NCBI GenBank assembly: GCA_050084985.1
Contig: JBITNC010000001.1
Coordinates: forward strand, 21,328,001-21,392,000
DNA from: Nageia nagi
Lineage: Eukaryota; Pinophyta
Direction of reading: 5' to 3'
Length of the DNA: 64,000 nt
The translations under genes were made by a program, and so were the position numbers. This document shows positions 1-11,796 of this stretch, piece after piece (position 1 is the first letter of the stretch; every line of letters begins with the position of its first letter). The notes below the pieces were generated by a model. It worked only from the letters and a program-made list of their open reading frames with translations, was not told the origin of the DNA and ran no database searches.

Positions 1-559
1 ACCAATTATCTTTATCATTTACATCAATATTTAATACACTTTTTTCTTCATCTTCCTGTTGTAATGATGATTGAGACAATTGAATTACTTCAACTTGAAT
101 TGAAGATTTTTTAGGATCTTCTGGGATAAGAGATCCAATAGAAGCCATAGCATCTACAAATCTATTAGATGATCTTGGTGCTGCTTCTATACTAAATTAG
201 TCAAAATATTTTAATAATTCCTCAACTAATGCTTTATACTTTTGAAGTAAAGGTTCTTTACATTGATATATTCCTTTCACTTGATTTACGATGAGTAAAG
301 AATCTCTGATAATCTTAATTCTTTTAAGTTTTAATTTAACAGTAATTTTTAATGCTAATATCAAAGCTTCATATTCTGTATTATTATTAGTACAAGGAAA
401 TTTTAATTTAAATGAATATGGTATAGGGATCCCTTGTGGGGTTATAAATACAACACCTGCTCCACCACCTTGTTCACATCGAGAACCATCAAAGTGTATT
501 GTCATATCCCAATCATCTTCAGGTTCTATAGGTGTTTCAATTTCATCTAATTGAAACAC
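1..559 (-). pseudogene. Element A archaeal-type RNase H (second RNase H of Tat lineage)
   Basis: The frame from 559 to 197 shows an RNase H fold in order: FDGS (first Asp, residue about 24), a Gly-rich GGGAGVVF strand, NTEYEAL (Glu), and a RDSLLIV strand (third Asp). A TAA then breaks the frame near 195. The same frame resumes with PRSSNRFVDAMASIG, which carries the fourth acidic residue, so all four catalytic acids are visible. The TAA fits a single C-to-T change in a Gln codon. The remaining bases down to 1 read as the linker towards integrase. In the Tat family this domain is thought to assist or replace the RT-linked RNase H during minus-strand RNA removal. It lies directly downstream of the RT-RNase H block, the usual Tat order. 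Confidence 0.85.
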
Positions 560-599
560 CCCTTCATCAGGTAATTCAATGCAAGGGGTTTATTATCTT

Positions 600-1030
600 G
601 TAATGGAGCATCAGTGAGATAATCAGCATTTACTTATCCTTTTATTGACTTTTGTCCAATAAAATGTAAATCAAATTCAGTTAAGTGCATTATCCACTTT
701 GTAATTCTTGAATTTTGATAGGTTTTATTCATCATATATTTCAACCGATCCACTTTAGAGATGACATATGTTGTATGATTAATCATATAATGTTGAAGTT
801 TTTAGTAGCAAAAATGATAGCAAGACATAATTTTTCCAAATATATGTACTTAATCTCGTATCTCACTAGGGTTCTACTCAGATAATATATAGCTTGTTCT
901 TTATTGTGTTCATTCTTTTGAGCAAGCATTGTTCCTAAAGCATTTTCAGTAGCAGAGATATATAACAAAAAGGGTAGCTCTTTTCTTGGTGGACTTAAGA
1001 CAGGAGGAGATAATAAATATCTTTTAGTTT
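600..1030 (-). pseudogene. Element A RT-linked RNase H fragment
   Basis: The open part (968-783) reads LLYISATENALGTMLAQ followed by AIYYLSRTLVRYE and YLEKLCLAIIFATKNF. These match the start and middle of the RNase H domain that follows reverse transcriptase in Ty3/gypsy elements (first strand, the SRTL box, the helix with the conserved Glu). The usual first Asp of this strand is replaced by Ser/Ala-type residues, as happens in many Tat elements where the second RNase H carries the activity. The frame is broken on both sides, and the stretch from 782 to 600 is readable only with several stops. Confidence 0.75.
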
Positions 1031-1990
1031 CATCGAATGCATCTTGTTGCTCTTTGCCTCAATGATATTCTACTCCCTTTTTCAATAATTTCATAAATGG
1101 TTTACATTTATCAGAAAGTTGAGCTATAAACCTTCTAATGGCTTATAACTTGCCCTATAAAATTTATAATTATTTTAGATTTGTAGGAGGTGGCATGTCT
1201 ACTACTGCCTTCACTTTACTAGGATCTATTTCAATTCCTCATCGAGATGTAATAAATCATAATAATTTTCCTGAAGTTACACCAAAAACACATTTTTTTG
1301 GATTTAATCTTACTTTATGTTCTAATAATCTATCTAAGACTTTAATTAGGTCTTTTACATGATCTACTCAATATTTAGATCTAACCAACAAATCATCAAC
1401 ATAATCTTCTACTATGTCGTGCATATAATCATGGAATATATAGGTCATAGCCCTTTGATAAGTTGCCCCAGCATTTTTTAATCCAAAAGGCATAACTTTA
1501 TAACAAAAGGTACCCCAAGGAGTTATAAAAGTCATTTTATGTTGATCTTCAGTAGCTATTTTTATTTGATTATAACCAAAAAACCCATCCATTAATGATA
1601 ACATATCATGTCCTACTATCGAGTCTACCAAACTATCAATGCTAGGTAGAGGGAAATCATCTTTAAGACAAGCTTTGTTAAGATCACAAAAATTTGTGCA
1701 TATTCTTATTTTTCCACTTAGTTTTTTCACAGGTACCATATTAGATATCCAATCTGAATAATCTATAGGTTGTATAAATTTAGCTTCTAATAATTTTTGA
1801 AGTTCTTCTTTTACCATTAATGCTATAGTAGGATGCATTTTACGTAATTTTTGTTTAATAGGTTTAGCCTCAAGCTTTAATGCTAAATTATGTACTACTA
1901 ATTTAGGATCTATTCCAGGCATATTTGCATATGACCATGCAAATACTTTTTCTCATTCTTTTAATAAGGTTATAATTTCTTCTTGTTCAT
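1031..1990 (-). pseudogene. Element A reverse transcriptase
   Basis: The open stretch 1922-1368 holds the RT fingers and palm. In order it shows MPGIDPKLVVHNL, a KIRICTNFCDLNKA box, FPLPSIDSLVD, SLMDGFFGYNQI (first catalytic Asp present), TFITPWGTFCYKVMPFGLKNAGATYQR, and YVDD with both Asp residues at about 1403-1392. Just upstream, after one stop, KVFAWSYA shows the frame continues. Downstream (1367-1031) the thumb and connection can be followed only with several stops. Catalytic residues survive, so loss of function here is due to stops rather than active-site change. Confidence 0.92.
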
Positions 1991-2966
1991 TTTCAATGAG
2001 GTTCTCTCATAATTGAATAATTTTAGGATTTTGAGGATCATTACTAATATTTATTTCTAATACTTTTTCAGTAAGCATATGTGACCCTTCTTCTAATTGA
2101 TTTGGTACTGGTATCCAACCATTATCATTAACACTATATTCTTCATCATATTCTTGAGTTTATTCATTCATGCATATTTGATTTTCATAGGAACCAAATA
2201 TGTGATCTACGTTTTTGAATTCATGTATCGAAGGATTGGATGATATAAGAGAAAAATTAGCAATTAATTCATCTGTAGAAGTATTGGCTATTATTTTGAT
2301 TAAATTTTGATTTTTTTTAACTTCATCTATTTGTTCAATATTTTGATCTTCAATATCATTCTCTTTTATTATAACCATATTTATCGATGGTATATCTGAA
2401 TATGGAATGATTGATGATTCGGTATTTTTATTTATTTTTTCCTGTATATCTCTTGGTAAGCATGAATGATGCCAAGGTGGCTCAATATTATTAATAAAGA
2501 GCATTTTGACACCTTCTAAGACATCCATTTCACTTAATTGTTCTTCTCTTATCTCAATAATTTCTTGTACTATAGACTCTTTCTCTAAAATTTCTTCATT
2601 ATAATCCAAATTCTCTTCTCCTAAATTTTCTAATTTAGCAAGATTTTTACATTCATTTTGATAACCTAATCCACTTTTATCAGTGGGATCTTGGTATTGT
2701 AATTCAATTATTTTTTGTGGACCCTGTTCATATCGACCCAATCCTCATCCTTACCAATTACATTTGTTAAAATAGTTTAAGACAAATGTTCTTGAACATG
2801 GCGATAAATATTTCATATCATTATTGAAACTTCCTTCATATGTTTGATTGGGTATTGTTGACATAGGATCTACTATCCCTGCATAGATAAACATTGTCTG
2901 ATTAGGTACTTCTCCTAAAGGTACTATTTGTCCAATTACACTAGGTGATTTAGATACTTTACCCAC
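1991..2966 (-). pseudogene. Element A spacer region between protease and RT
   Basis: Two open stretches (2966-2751 and 2741-2160) fall between the protease and RT. They are rich in Glu, Ile and Asn and have no motif I recognise. An acidic, poorly conserved linker here is normal for Tat polyproteins. The frame runs on from the protease, with a stop near 2967 and another near 2745, then continues with stops into the RT N-terminus. I assign no enzymatic function. Confidence 0.6.
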
Positions 2967-2969
2967 TTC

Positions 2970-3920
2970 TTATGATGAAGGTATATTAAATACCACATCA
3001 TCTATGTCATATTCTCCCATCCCTAAATCCATTAATTTAATTTTTACTGGATATAAATTGGATGAGTCATCATTAGATGTAGTATTTACTTGTTTTGATG
3101 AAGAAGCTCCATATTTTTTATCTAAAGTTTTAGCAACTTTTTCCCAAGTATCTTTATCTTGTATAGCTATGTCACTTCCTTTTATGACTTCAGATTGATT
3201 CATATTTTTGTTCACTAATATGGTTGATAAATTAGGAGATGGTAAGGTCACTTTATTTGGATCAAAAATTAAATTACAATGTGAATAAGGATCTGGATCT
3301 TTAAACACATAATGAACTTTACCTTTATAGATGTATTTTAAACATCCATGGTAAGTTGATGGAACACATTGCATTTCTCTAATCCATGAATGTCCTAAAA
3401 GAACATTGTATTGTATAATATTTCCTTCAATTATATGTAATAAAGTTTGAATGGTTTTAGCCCCTACTGTAATCGGTAGCACTATTGATCCCAAAGTTGA
3501 ACACACTGCATCATTAAATGCCCTAATTTGTAAAGAAGGAGCTAAGATAAGTGAATCTGATAAATTCAAATTTTTATATGCAACATTTGAAATTATATTT
3601 ATAGCTAAACCTTCATCTATCAAAATTCTTTCAAATAATTTCCCATCTACTTTACCCATTATATGTAAAGATGGATCAAGTCCTCCTGGTCCATCGTTAT
3701 TTAATTTTTCTTGTTCATAGAAGGTGATACTAGGTTGTTGAGATATCCTCAAGCTTTCAACTATTGAAATAAAATTATAGGGGTTACTAGTATCCACTTG
3801 AATTTCTTGTAGAGTTTGATTCATAGCTTTCCTATAACTCTCACATTGTTGTAATAATTCAAATAAGGTCATCTTAACTGGAGACATTTTTAATTGCCAT
3901 TGAAGAGCACCTTTTATCAA
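2970..3920 (-). pseudogene. Element A gag C-terminus and retropepsin-like protease
   Basis: The 316-codon open stretch has a gag-linker N-terminal third. A protease-like core follows: ILIDEGLAINII (residues about 99-110, where D-S/T/G-G is expected, so the middle residue is changed to Glu) and YNVLLGHSWI (residues about 171-180), followed by a VPSTYHGCLKY segment typical of plant gypsy protease regions. The protease would cut the gag-pol polyprotein in the particle. The DEG triplet suggests either decay or a divergent active site. The frame joins gag upstream through stops near 3930-4200. Confidence 0.8.
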
Positions 3921-4199
3921 AACTTTAGGTTGTTGCAGAGGAGGTATAGGTTGTATATTAATTGGGTTTGGTATCGATTGATTTTTTCATGGATTATCCT
4001 ATTTATCCTGATATTGTTGTGCTCTTGTAGCTATACCAATCATATGTATTGAATCGTCTATAGTCCCTATAAATGGTATATCCTTATTATTCCATGTATA
4101 GTTCATCTAGTTTGGGATGATTGCCACATTGTTAGCCTGATGTGAGGGTAAGGGGTTTTGATATATCCCTAAATTTTGATTCAAAGGCACAACAAGATT

Positions 4200-4793
4200 A
4201 TCCACATCTATTTTTCAACTATCTATCAAGTCTTGAATTTTATGTTGTAAGGTTTGACATTTATTTGTATTATGTCCTTTTTGCCTATGATAAGCATAAA
4301 ATTCATTCTCCTTATACCATTTGCTTCCTTTAGCATTAGGATTTTTAGGTTTTATATCAGGTAATGTAATCATACCATTATCACATAATTTTTTAAGTAT
4401 TTCAGCTAATGGTTCTAATAATGGGGTAAAATTTCTTTTAGGCTTAGGTTCAACATTTTCTTCAATTTTTGAAGCTTGACCAGAATTTTCTATCATAGCT
4501 ATTTGATTATTTTGTGGTTGTTTACTAATATTTTCATATTGATTACCCTTTTTGTATTCTTTTTTCTTGAGTTTTAATTCTCCATCTTGAATTTTAACTC
4601 TTTCTATAACTACTACCTGAGCAATAGCTTCTTAAAAAGTTTTATGTTGTTGAATTTGGAGAACATTGGCTATTGGTCTTAAACAACTTTGACTAAATAA
4701 TTTAACCAATTCTTCTTGTGGTATTGTATAAGGCATACTAGTGAGTATAGCCTGCCATCTTGAGATGTAATCTTGTATAGTCTCATCAGGAAA
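4200..4793 (-). pseudogene. Element A gag nucleocapsid part with degenerate zinc knuckle
   Basis: The open stretch 4496-4215 is basic and Pro/Lys rich and ends with FYAYHRQKGHNTNKCQTLQ then IQDLID. This is the plant gypsy knuckle of form Y-C-x-Y-H-x3-G-H-x4-C with the first Cys changed to Ala. The same module, with its Cys kept, occurs in element E near 54165. Between 4496 and 4793 the frame continues with two stops; a TAG at about 4793 and a TAA at about 4633 each fit a C-to-T change in a Gln codon. Confidence 0.75.
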
Positions 4794-6695
4794 CTATTGT
4801 AATCTTGTAAGATCAATAATTGAAGATCTTTCTTTAATATTGATTCTAAAATGTTCTAGAAATTGATTAGCCAATTCTTCAAATGTATATAAACTATGCA
4901 TAGGTAAACTATTATACCAATCTAAAGCTTGACCTACGAGTGTCATAGGAAATATACGTAACATTAATGAGTCATCATTAGCTATTTGATAACTAGAAAA
5001 TGTAAATTTTCTCAAGTGTTCTTTAGGATATTGTCTTCCCTTAAATGATTCTATTTTTGGAAATTCAAACCTATATGGTAGTTTCTTTTTTGGAACACTT
5101 GGATGAATAGGTTCATTGCAAATATTTTTATAATTTAACTTTTGAAGTCCTTGAACATTCATTTCTTGATTTATAAAATCCTTCATAAAGTCTTCTAATT
5201 CTTTATTGGTTCTATGACCTTGAGTGTGTCTATGATGTCTTCGAGTATTTAGATCCTTTTCTGAAATTGATCTTGAAGTGTAAGACTCATAGTCAGAAGA
5301 AAACTCTGACGGTGGTGGAGGCAATATTTTAAGAGGTGAATGTCATCATGGAATAGGGATTCTAGGAGATTTTTGGGATATACCTTTTCCATATAGATCT
5401 TTTCCTTTGTAATCAAGTTGTTTTGTTTGATTTTGGGTTTGTTCAACCCAACTTTTAATGGAATCTTGCTTTTGTTTATCATATAATTTTTGTAGTTCTA
5501 GTTCTTTATCCATTTCCTTTTGTAATAAAATGGCTATCTCTTTATCCATCGCTTCTTATTTGTCTAAGTAAGGATCTCAATATCTTTGTATTTGAGTTCC
5601 TTCAGGAGTTTCCAATTTCAAATTTTTTATTTTTTGATATTCATCCTGCTATCTTTGTTTTTCTTTCTCCATACGTAGATATTGTTCCCTTTTTATTTTT
5701 TCATTCTCTAATTCCTCAAGTTGTAATTCTTGTAAATGAAGTTGAATCTCATGTTCTTTATGAAGTCTTTTCTTTTCTTGTTCTAGGAATTCATTTCTTT
5801 CTTTGTTTGCTTGTTCTTGTTCTATGAATTTCTTTTTATCTCTAAGAAGTTTATCTTCCATTTCTTTTAATTTATTTTCTTGTTCTTGAATTTTAATGAA
5901 TTTGTTAACTTTTCTATTTTCTTCCTTTAGAAGATATTGCATCTTTGCGGCCTTTTTAATATCATTAGCATATATTTTCGTGAATTTTTGACCAGCTTTT
6001 GTTTTACATAATCGTCGTTCCTCTAGTTCTTCATAAGAAGGTATCTCTTCTATTTTGAACTTAGATGTCCTTCTATGTAATCCTCCATTTAAAGAATAAG
6101 ATTTCTTCATTTGCTTCATTGAAGGAGCTCTTTGATATAAATTACTCGTAGGTATTGATACTTCATTTTTTCCTAATTCAAGATATTTATGAGAAAAAGA
6201 AGATCCCTCTTTTCATATTAAAGAACTAACCTTTCAGCCATCTGATAATAGACAAATGACTCTTTCATATTTAACTTTATATGGCTCAGTCTCTAGTACC
6301 GCTATGGTTTTGGCCCGAGATTTATCCTCATCCATTTCTAAGTTATCATGCCTATGATTTAGTTTTTCAACATCTCCCAGTAAACTAGAAGACATCTTAG
6401 GAATAGCCCTATAACTAGCTAGGCAATGATGAATTTCCATTAACTCTTCATCTAACACTTGCATTCTAGCCTTGCTAATAGGATCTTCTATACTTTGTCT
6501 TTGCAATCTAGATTGATCATAGCCCCAATCCCAATCTTTACTTTCATAACGAACTACCCATGGATCTAATTCATCTAAAGGACGTGGCCTCCTAACTGAA
6601 GACTCTATCAGATCCATATTGTCTGAATCTATTTCTTGTATTTCAAATGGATGTTTTCACATTTTCTTAGCAGTCATACTTCTAGTTTGAACCAT
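4794..6695 (-). pseudogene. Element A gag (N-terminus, coiled coil and capsid region)
   Basis: Gag starts at an ATG at 6695 with MVQTRSMTAKKM, a typical plant gypsy gag start. An in-frame TGA follows after 12 codons, and the frame stays open to 6234 after it. Next come a long Glu/Lys/Gln-rich coiled coil (about 6119-5649 and 5549-5346) and the retrotransposon gag core (5324-4794). The core shows RFEFPKIESFKG, then LRIFPMTLVGQALDWYNSLP and FEELANQFLEHF. The coiled coil is long compared with a compact gag. At least four interruptions separate the pieces. Confidence 0.85.
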
Positions 6696-7414
6696 TTTTA
6701 GATATTATAAACAAGCATCATAAAAAAGAAACTCTATTTTTATCTTTTATATTATGTTTTTGAGAAAACAATTTAATGCACAAACATCCTATATGCAAAC
6801 TTACTTTTAACGATGTGATTATCTTTCTTAACCTTTTCACATATTTTTAATGTCTGAGTTAAATGAATGATATGAGTTGTTCATTTTTAATCTTTTTAAT
6901 TTTCCTAGTTTGTTTTGACTAGTCAAGTGTTAAACAAGGTAGGTTGGGTAATTCTAAGTAATGTTTGCAAGTTTCTATGGCTTTTGGCTTGGTTCTAGAT
7001 GAGTCACATTTTTGACTCCTACCTAAAGGAAAGTTACCTTGGTCATCACTTCCAAGCGTAACTGGCTCTATGGCTTCAAGTGTGTTATGTCGATGGGTAC
7101 AAAGAAGTAAGAATTAATGGTTGGTAGTGACATCCAACTTGTTAATGTTCAATTATTACTTTAAGGCCTTATGAAATGCATTTAAATAAGTAAAATACAT
7201 TTATGCATACTACCCTCCCAAACATTCATGTCCATTCACTTATCTTATCTTAATGTGATGCAATCAAAGTTTATTTTAAGTGGATCTTGACCTTAATAAA
7301 CCCCGTTGTTATTTTTAATTATAATGTGATCAATTTACTCAACCTCTTAATGATGTTCATTAACTCCTTCTAGTTGTGGAAGTTTTATATGTGATAAATT
7401 TCCTCTTCTTACTA

Positions 7415-7590
7415 GTCACATATCTCTTCGACCTCCAATGGAGTGGTAAGAGTAGACTTAGTAAAAAGCCATTAAGTGTAGATAAATTAAGTGAGGTTCA
7501 ATTACTCCTCCAAGAGTCACATATCCCTTCGACCTCCAATGGAGTGGTAAGGGAAAACTTGGTAAGAGGTCATTATGTGTGGGTAAATTA
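7415..7590. repeat. Two imperfect direct repeats, 101-bp offset
   Basis: A block beginning GTCACATATC at 7415 and ending GATAAATTA at 7489 recurs at 7516-7590, ending GGTAAATTA. Both copies contain CTTCGACCTCCAATGGAG. The copies are about 75 bp each with about 26 bp between them. They lie in the leader of element A. Confidence 0.85.
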
Positions 7591-7949
7591 ACCAAATTAA
7601 TGATAGTGTGAATGTGAAAGAAAAGAAGAATTAATTACTCCTTTTTATTAGGTCTATTTTGGTCACCTTAGATCGCATGAAGCGCAAAGGAAGAGCATAA
7701 GTAGACAAGATAAAAAGTATTAATGTGTACGTACCCTTCACCCAAAACATGAAAATTAATACATAACATTATACATAAAGTAAATTAATAAAAAATGCAT
7801 TTAATCTTTTCTACCCATTCGTATATGCATTCTAGGCAAAGGAATCACATTCAAAAGTATCCTTCCAATTTAACAATATATTATATATTTTATTTTTTAT
7901 TTTTATTTTTTAGAAATAATAAAAGGAGGAAAAATGACCTGGAGTATGA

Positions 7950-8095
7950 GTCACTGGCATTTAAATAGAGATCATTGGCATTTATAATGAGTTGTCAGTG
8001 TCTAATTCCAATCACTGATGTTTAGTTTGGATTACTATGTAAATCGTTGGCATTCCTTTTGAGTCATCGGTGTTCGATTCCAATCACTGGCATTT
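7950..8095. repeat. Cluster of seven degenerate ATCACTGGCATTT-like motifs
   Basis: Variants of ATCACTGGCATTT appear at about 7950, 7970, 7993, 8010, 8042, 8062 and 8082. Spacing is close to 20 bp except for one gap of about 32 bp. Related motifs recur inside the LTR at 8817-8894. The cluster is in the leader close to the LTR end. Confidence 0.75.
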
Positions 8096-8230
8096 CTATA
8101 ATAGATTTCCTAAAAAGCATAGAATGCAAAATTTAAAGTTAGTATATGGAAAAATTCAAATAAACCAGATAACAAAAAGGTAAAATCATTATAAATAAAA
8201 AACCTCCCTATCAATAATGGAAGGGCCCTC

Positions 8231-8242
8231 CTTCTAGCACCA
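8231..8242 (-). other. Element A primer-binding-like site
   Basis: On the minus strand TGGTGCTAGAAG begins three bases after the proposed LTR end and continues into GAGGGCCC. Position and the TGG start fit a tRNA primer-binding site. I do not name the tRNA. Confidence 0.55.
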
Positions 8243-8660
8243 GAATGTTGCAGTGAAAATAGAGCTGGAATGTAGAATAACATAAAATGCAATTATTCTT
8301 AAATCTTCACTGAACCTCAAATTATGTAAAATGGATAGAAATGTTGTAATTGTAAATTGATATTGATTTTCAGCTCAAACTACAATTTGCCCTTGGAAGG
8401 GACTTTTACAAATGCCATTTGCCAAAATGAAGGTATTAGATCTTCATTGTTTTTGATTTGCTTGCTTCTCTCCTTGGTATGGACAACCTATAAATCCTAC
8501 ACACATGCAAAAGACAATAACATTAAAGCATCTATGTATGACATGTATTGAATTGAAACTAGCATAAAACAATAAAAGGTATGAGCTCACAAGATTTTGG
8601 TAGCATTACCCTACTTCAAAAATTGGGTCAAGATCCTCTCTTTATTACTTTGTATTGGCT

Positions 8661-8670
8661 TGTATTTATA
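8661..8670 (-). promoter_or_regulatory. Candidate TATA box of element A LTR
   Basis: The minus strand reads TATAAATACA about 425 bases into the LTR. This position suits a U3/R promoter. It is supported only by motif and place. Confidence 0.45.
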
Positions 8671-8816
8671 GATTTTGGGTGAGATGTTCCAAGGCTGGTA
8701 AGGGGAAGTGAAAAGCCATCGTAGGTCATAATTGACCCCCTCTATCCACATCATCTTGGAAAAATGAAATGTTTCAACTTTCTCTCGCTATTTTGGTTTC
8801 TTGTTTGGCTGTTACA

Positions 8817-8894
8817 GAGTCACCGACGATTACAAGATGAATGTCAGCGATTGCCTCCAAACATCGATGACTATTTTGGGTTGCTGGTGACTGG
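8817..8894. repeat. Second cluster of the GTCACTGGC-type motif inside the LTR
   Basis: Four degenerate copies (GAGTCACCGACGATT, TGTCAGCGATTGCC, ACATCGATGACTATT, TTGCTGGTGACTGG) begin near 8817, 8842, 8861 and 8881. They resemble the leader cluster at 7950-8095 and keep several CG sites. Confidence 0.6.
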
Positions 8895-9095
8895 TTTTCA
8901 ATTTTTGTAACAATATTAAAATAACCGCCAAATAGCCAATTTTACCTAAAAAGAGTCATGTGACTACCCGTTTTGCATCTACTCGATGGGAGCTATCCAA
9001 TAATATGGTTTTTAAAACCTATTTTATATTGTCGCAAAGAGTTATGATTATTTCAATGTTTACTAGTTAAAAAGGGACATTTTTAGGTGTCTACA

Positions 9096-9734
9096 CAAAG
9101 GTATTTCCCACTCAGATTCTAATATTTCTTTCTAAATATAATTTCTAACCAAATTCACCACATTAGTTTTTTCCCATATCATGAATTCTCTATACTCTTG
9201 AATTTAGGTTAATGGAACTAAATCCAACCAATTATAATGCCAAAATTGTAGCTTATTCTCCTTATTAACATCCCATACAAAATATTTCAATAAAACATAT
9301 CAAATATTTATCAATCCATTCCAAAATCAAAACCCTTTTAGGGGATTATTAATCACTAAAAAATTATCTCTCCCTTTCAGGTATTTTTTTTTGCATACCC
9401 TAGTCCATTCTTTGTCTTGTTCTTCCCCTAACCTCCATTCTAATTTCATCCTTAAGGTGTGATTGACCCATTGAATTATTCTAATACCTAGACTCCTTCA
9501 CTCCTCTTCCTATGGATCTTGTACCATACCATAAGAGATGATCTATTATTCTCCTAAAATCCATTAGAGGGTGAAATTCTTACAAATTTGATCAATGTTT
9601 GAGGCAAATAAGGTTGGAATTTTGAACACACTAGCCATATAGATAGAAATGATTTGCAAAGTTTCTTTTACTAATTGACATTTTCCTACTAGGCTCAGAA
9701 GTGAACATGTTCAACCTTCCATTTTAGTTTCAAA
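9096..9734 (-). pseudogene. LINE ORF2 post-RT region
   Basis: This reads, with several stops, as the region after the L1 RT. It contains SLVGKCQLVKETLQ, IYMASVFKIPTL, LGIRIIQWVNHTLRMKLEWRL and KLQFWHYNWLDLVPLT, matching the plant L1 blocks before the C-terminal zinc-binding segment. It ends abruptly at the LTR of element A, direct evidence of the insertion order. Confidence 0.8.
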
Positions 9735-10520
9735 TCATATCATCATGACCTTCCAAAATTCACTATCTATTCTTCCCATAAACAAGGTCATCCCTATATT
9801 AGTAGAGGTTAGTGTTTCAATTTGGTATTTGAAAATCATGGTAATTTCTTGGCATCTTCCTAGTAGAGTGTTGAGGAAGAATATCCTTATCTTATCATAG
9901 TTCATATTCTGATTTAAATCTCTCTCATAAATATCAAGCATGTTTTTAAACTCTTGTGCCTCCCTAATACTTGTTATTCCTATTAAGATTTTATCATGTA
10001 TAAATTAGTGGTGTGCAACTCAATCATAGTTGGGGGTTGACAATATCCCCTTGATTCTTCTAAATCTTCTTGTAGCCTTTATACTCACACCCATCACTTT
10101 AGCTAAAATTATAAATAGGTAAGTTAATATGGGGTTGCTCTATTGCACCCCTCTTGTAGTACTAAAGAATCTAGATGACTCCCCATTCACAAGAACTAAA
10201 AAGTTAGCTATTGATGTACAAAGATGAATCCATTTTCACCATTATTTATTGAATTTGAAATTTTCCAACACCTCTTTAAAGAAGTTCTATGAGACTCTAT
10301 CATATGATTTTACATATCTAGTTTAATGATCATCCCAAATTCCTTCTTAATTATGAGAGAGTGGATGGTTTGATCATTGTGATGATTCCATCAACTATAT
10401 ATATTCCTTTAACAAATAGATATTACTTAATGGAGATTAATGTTGTAAGGAGCACTTTCATTCTATTGGAAATAATTTTGATAATTATTTTATAAATTTT
10501 ATTACAAAGGCTAATAGATT
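9735..10520 (-). pseudogene. LINE ORF2 reverse transcriptase
   Basis: Recognisable RT boxes in order on the minus strand are SISLCNKIYKIIIKIISNRM near 10510-10440; YLFVKGIYIVDGIIT, the primer-grip region, near 10410-10365; VLVNGESSRFFSTTRGVQ near 10200-10150; SNPILTYLFIILAKVMG; then QFIHDKILIG at about 10015-9985. The last box should be FADD, so the catalytic Asp pair is reduced to one. The open frame 9941-9735 continues into the thumb (LNTLLGRC, then LTSTNIGMTLFMGRI, the LPTKYLGxPL block). Decay is heavy but the order is canonical. Confidence 0.85.
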
Positions 10521-11796
10521 TGAAGTCTTTTTGATATGTGCCCCCCTAAACAAAAATGATAGCATTCTATCTCTTTAATGGCACATAATTCCTTTGAAAT
10601 TCATGTTCCAATACAATCACATCCTCATCTATAATATCCTAGAATAAGTGAGAACCAATTCAAGAAGCCATCTTATCCAAGTTCCTTGTCCTTACCCACC
10701 ACTAAAATGGTGGAATACACTTTATATTCTATGATAGTATTTGTAATCTTTTTATTATATTCCTATTTAATGAAACTTGGAATATTCCTATAACACCTTA
10801 AATTTTATTAAATTCCCTTCTTCTTATGGTAGATACCTTCAAAAAATTCAAATTCCTATCTCCATTTTCTACCCAATCAATTGTAAAATTTTATCTCTAA
10901 TGAATGGCTTCCTAGTTTAAAATTGATTGATATCTTTATTTAATCCTTTCTCTTGAGAGGTTAATACCTCTAAAAAATCATTCTATTGGAATTCCTCTTT
11001 AATTTGAATTAGCTCATCATTTAAACCCTCTTCATACTATCAATATTTTTGAATGCATTCCAATTCTAATATTCGAACATTTTCTTTATGTACCTCAATT
11101 TGGAAGCAACTTGGAATATTTTGGTTCTTTGTATTTCTATATTCCACCATTCTTTTAGATAAGAAGGTAGCACTGGATGCATAAGTCACATTGCTTAAAA
11201 ATTAAAGGTTAATTATTTTATGGTATGATATTACTTGGAGTAATATTGGGTTATGCTATGATCTTAGTTTAAGCCATTGAGGTGTAATTTGGCAATATTG
11301 TCAACCATTCAACTAAATAAAGAGCCTTGTCAAGTGTACTTTGGATACAATCTTATTTAGCTTGCATGTTGCTCAAAGTGAATTTAGTTATATTTAGATC
11401 TAAATCCATTATCTTAATTTCATTTAAGATCTTTCCCAAGTTCATCCATTTACTTTGATCTAGTTTTTGCTCCTCCTTTCTTTTTAAGCAAGTGTAATAT
11501 GATGTTAATGTCTCACATTATCAATCATTCCCTATCTTCAACATTATTTTTGCAATTTATTAGGAATATAAAAAGACTCCATATTTATTATATGTCATTT
11601 AATGCATAGAGGTTAGTGATGACACATTAAAATTTATTCTCTTTCAACCTATAAAAAGTATAGATAAATTTGTTAGAGGGTCCTTGAAATGGGCTTTCCA
11701 AGACTTCCACTATTTCAAGATTCTAAAGGGATAATAATCCTCCTAAGGATCCATGAGATTCCTTCTAGGTAAAGTTGGCATCCTTCATAAATTCCT

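Larger units (their letters stand above)
6696..8245 (-). other. Element A 5' leader between LTR and gag
   Basis: About 1.5 kb without a credible reading frame lies between the primer-binding-like site and the gag ATG. Long leaders are known in Tat elements. It contains a 101-bp direct duplication (7415-7590) and a cluster of short repeated motifs (7950-8095), listed separately. AT-rich runs lie at 7860-7920. I see no splice signal or coding potential that I would defend. Confidence 0.65.
1..9095 (-). mobile_element. Element A: Tat-type Ty3/gypsy LTR retrotransposon, 3' end outside window
   Basis: Read on the minus strand from 9095 leftwards, this is a 5' LTR (about 9095-8246), a primer-binding-like site, a leader of about 1.5 kb, gag from an ATG at 6695, a retropepsin-like protease, reverse transcriptase with YVDD, RNase H, and a second RNase H whose C-terminal end reaches base 1. 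Integrase and the 3' LTR must lie left of the window. The second RNase H placed after the first is the hallmark of the plant Tat lineage. All frames carry stops and frameshifts, so the copy is dead. The LTR abuts LINE coding sequence at 9096, so the element jumped into an older LINE. Its left target-site copy is not visible, so no duplication can be checked. Confidence 0.9.
8246..9095 (-). repeat. Element A 5' LTR (about 850 bp)
   Basis: On the minus strand it starts TGTAGACACCTAAAAATG, a common start of plant gypsy LTRs, at 9095. It ends CA at about 8246 next to the primer-binding-like site. The right edge is sharp because LINE coding sequence begins at 9096. The left edge is uncertain by a few bases (8246 or 8249). 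The partner LTR is outside the window, so divergence cannot be measured. Confidence 0.75.

Noticed and set aside
1138-1362. Plus-strand 74-codon frame
   Set aside because: Shadow of the RT thumb/connection region of element A on the minus strand.
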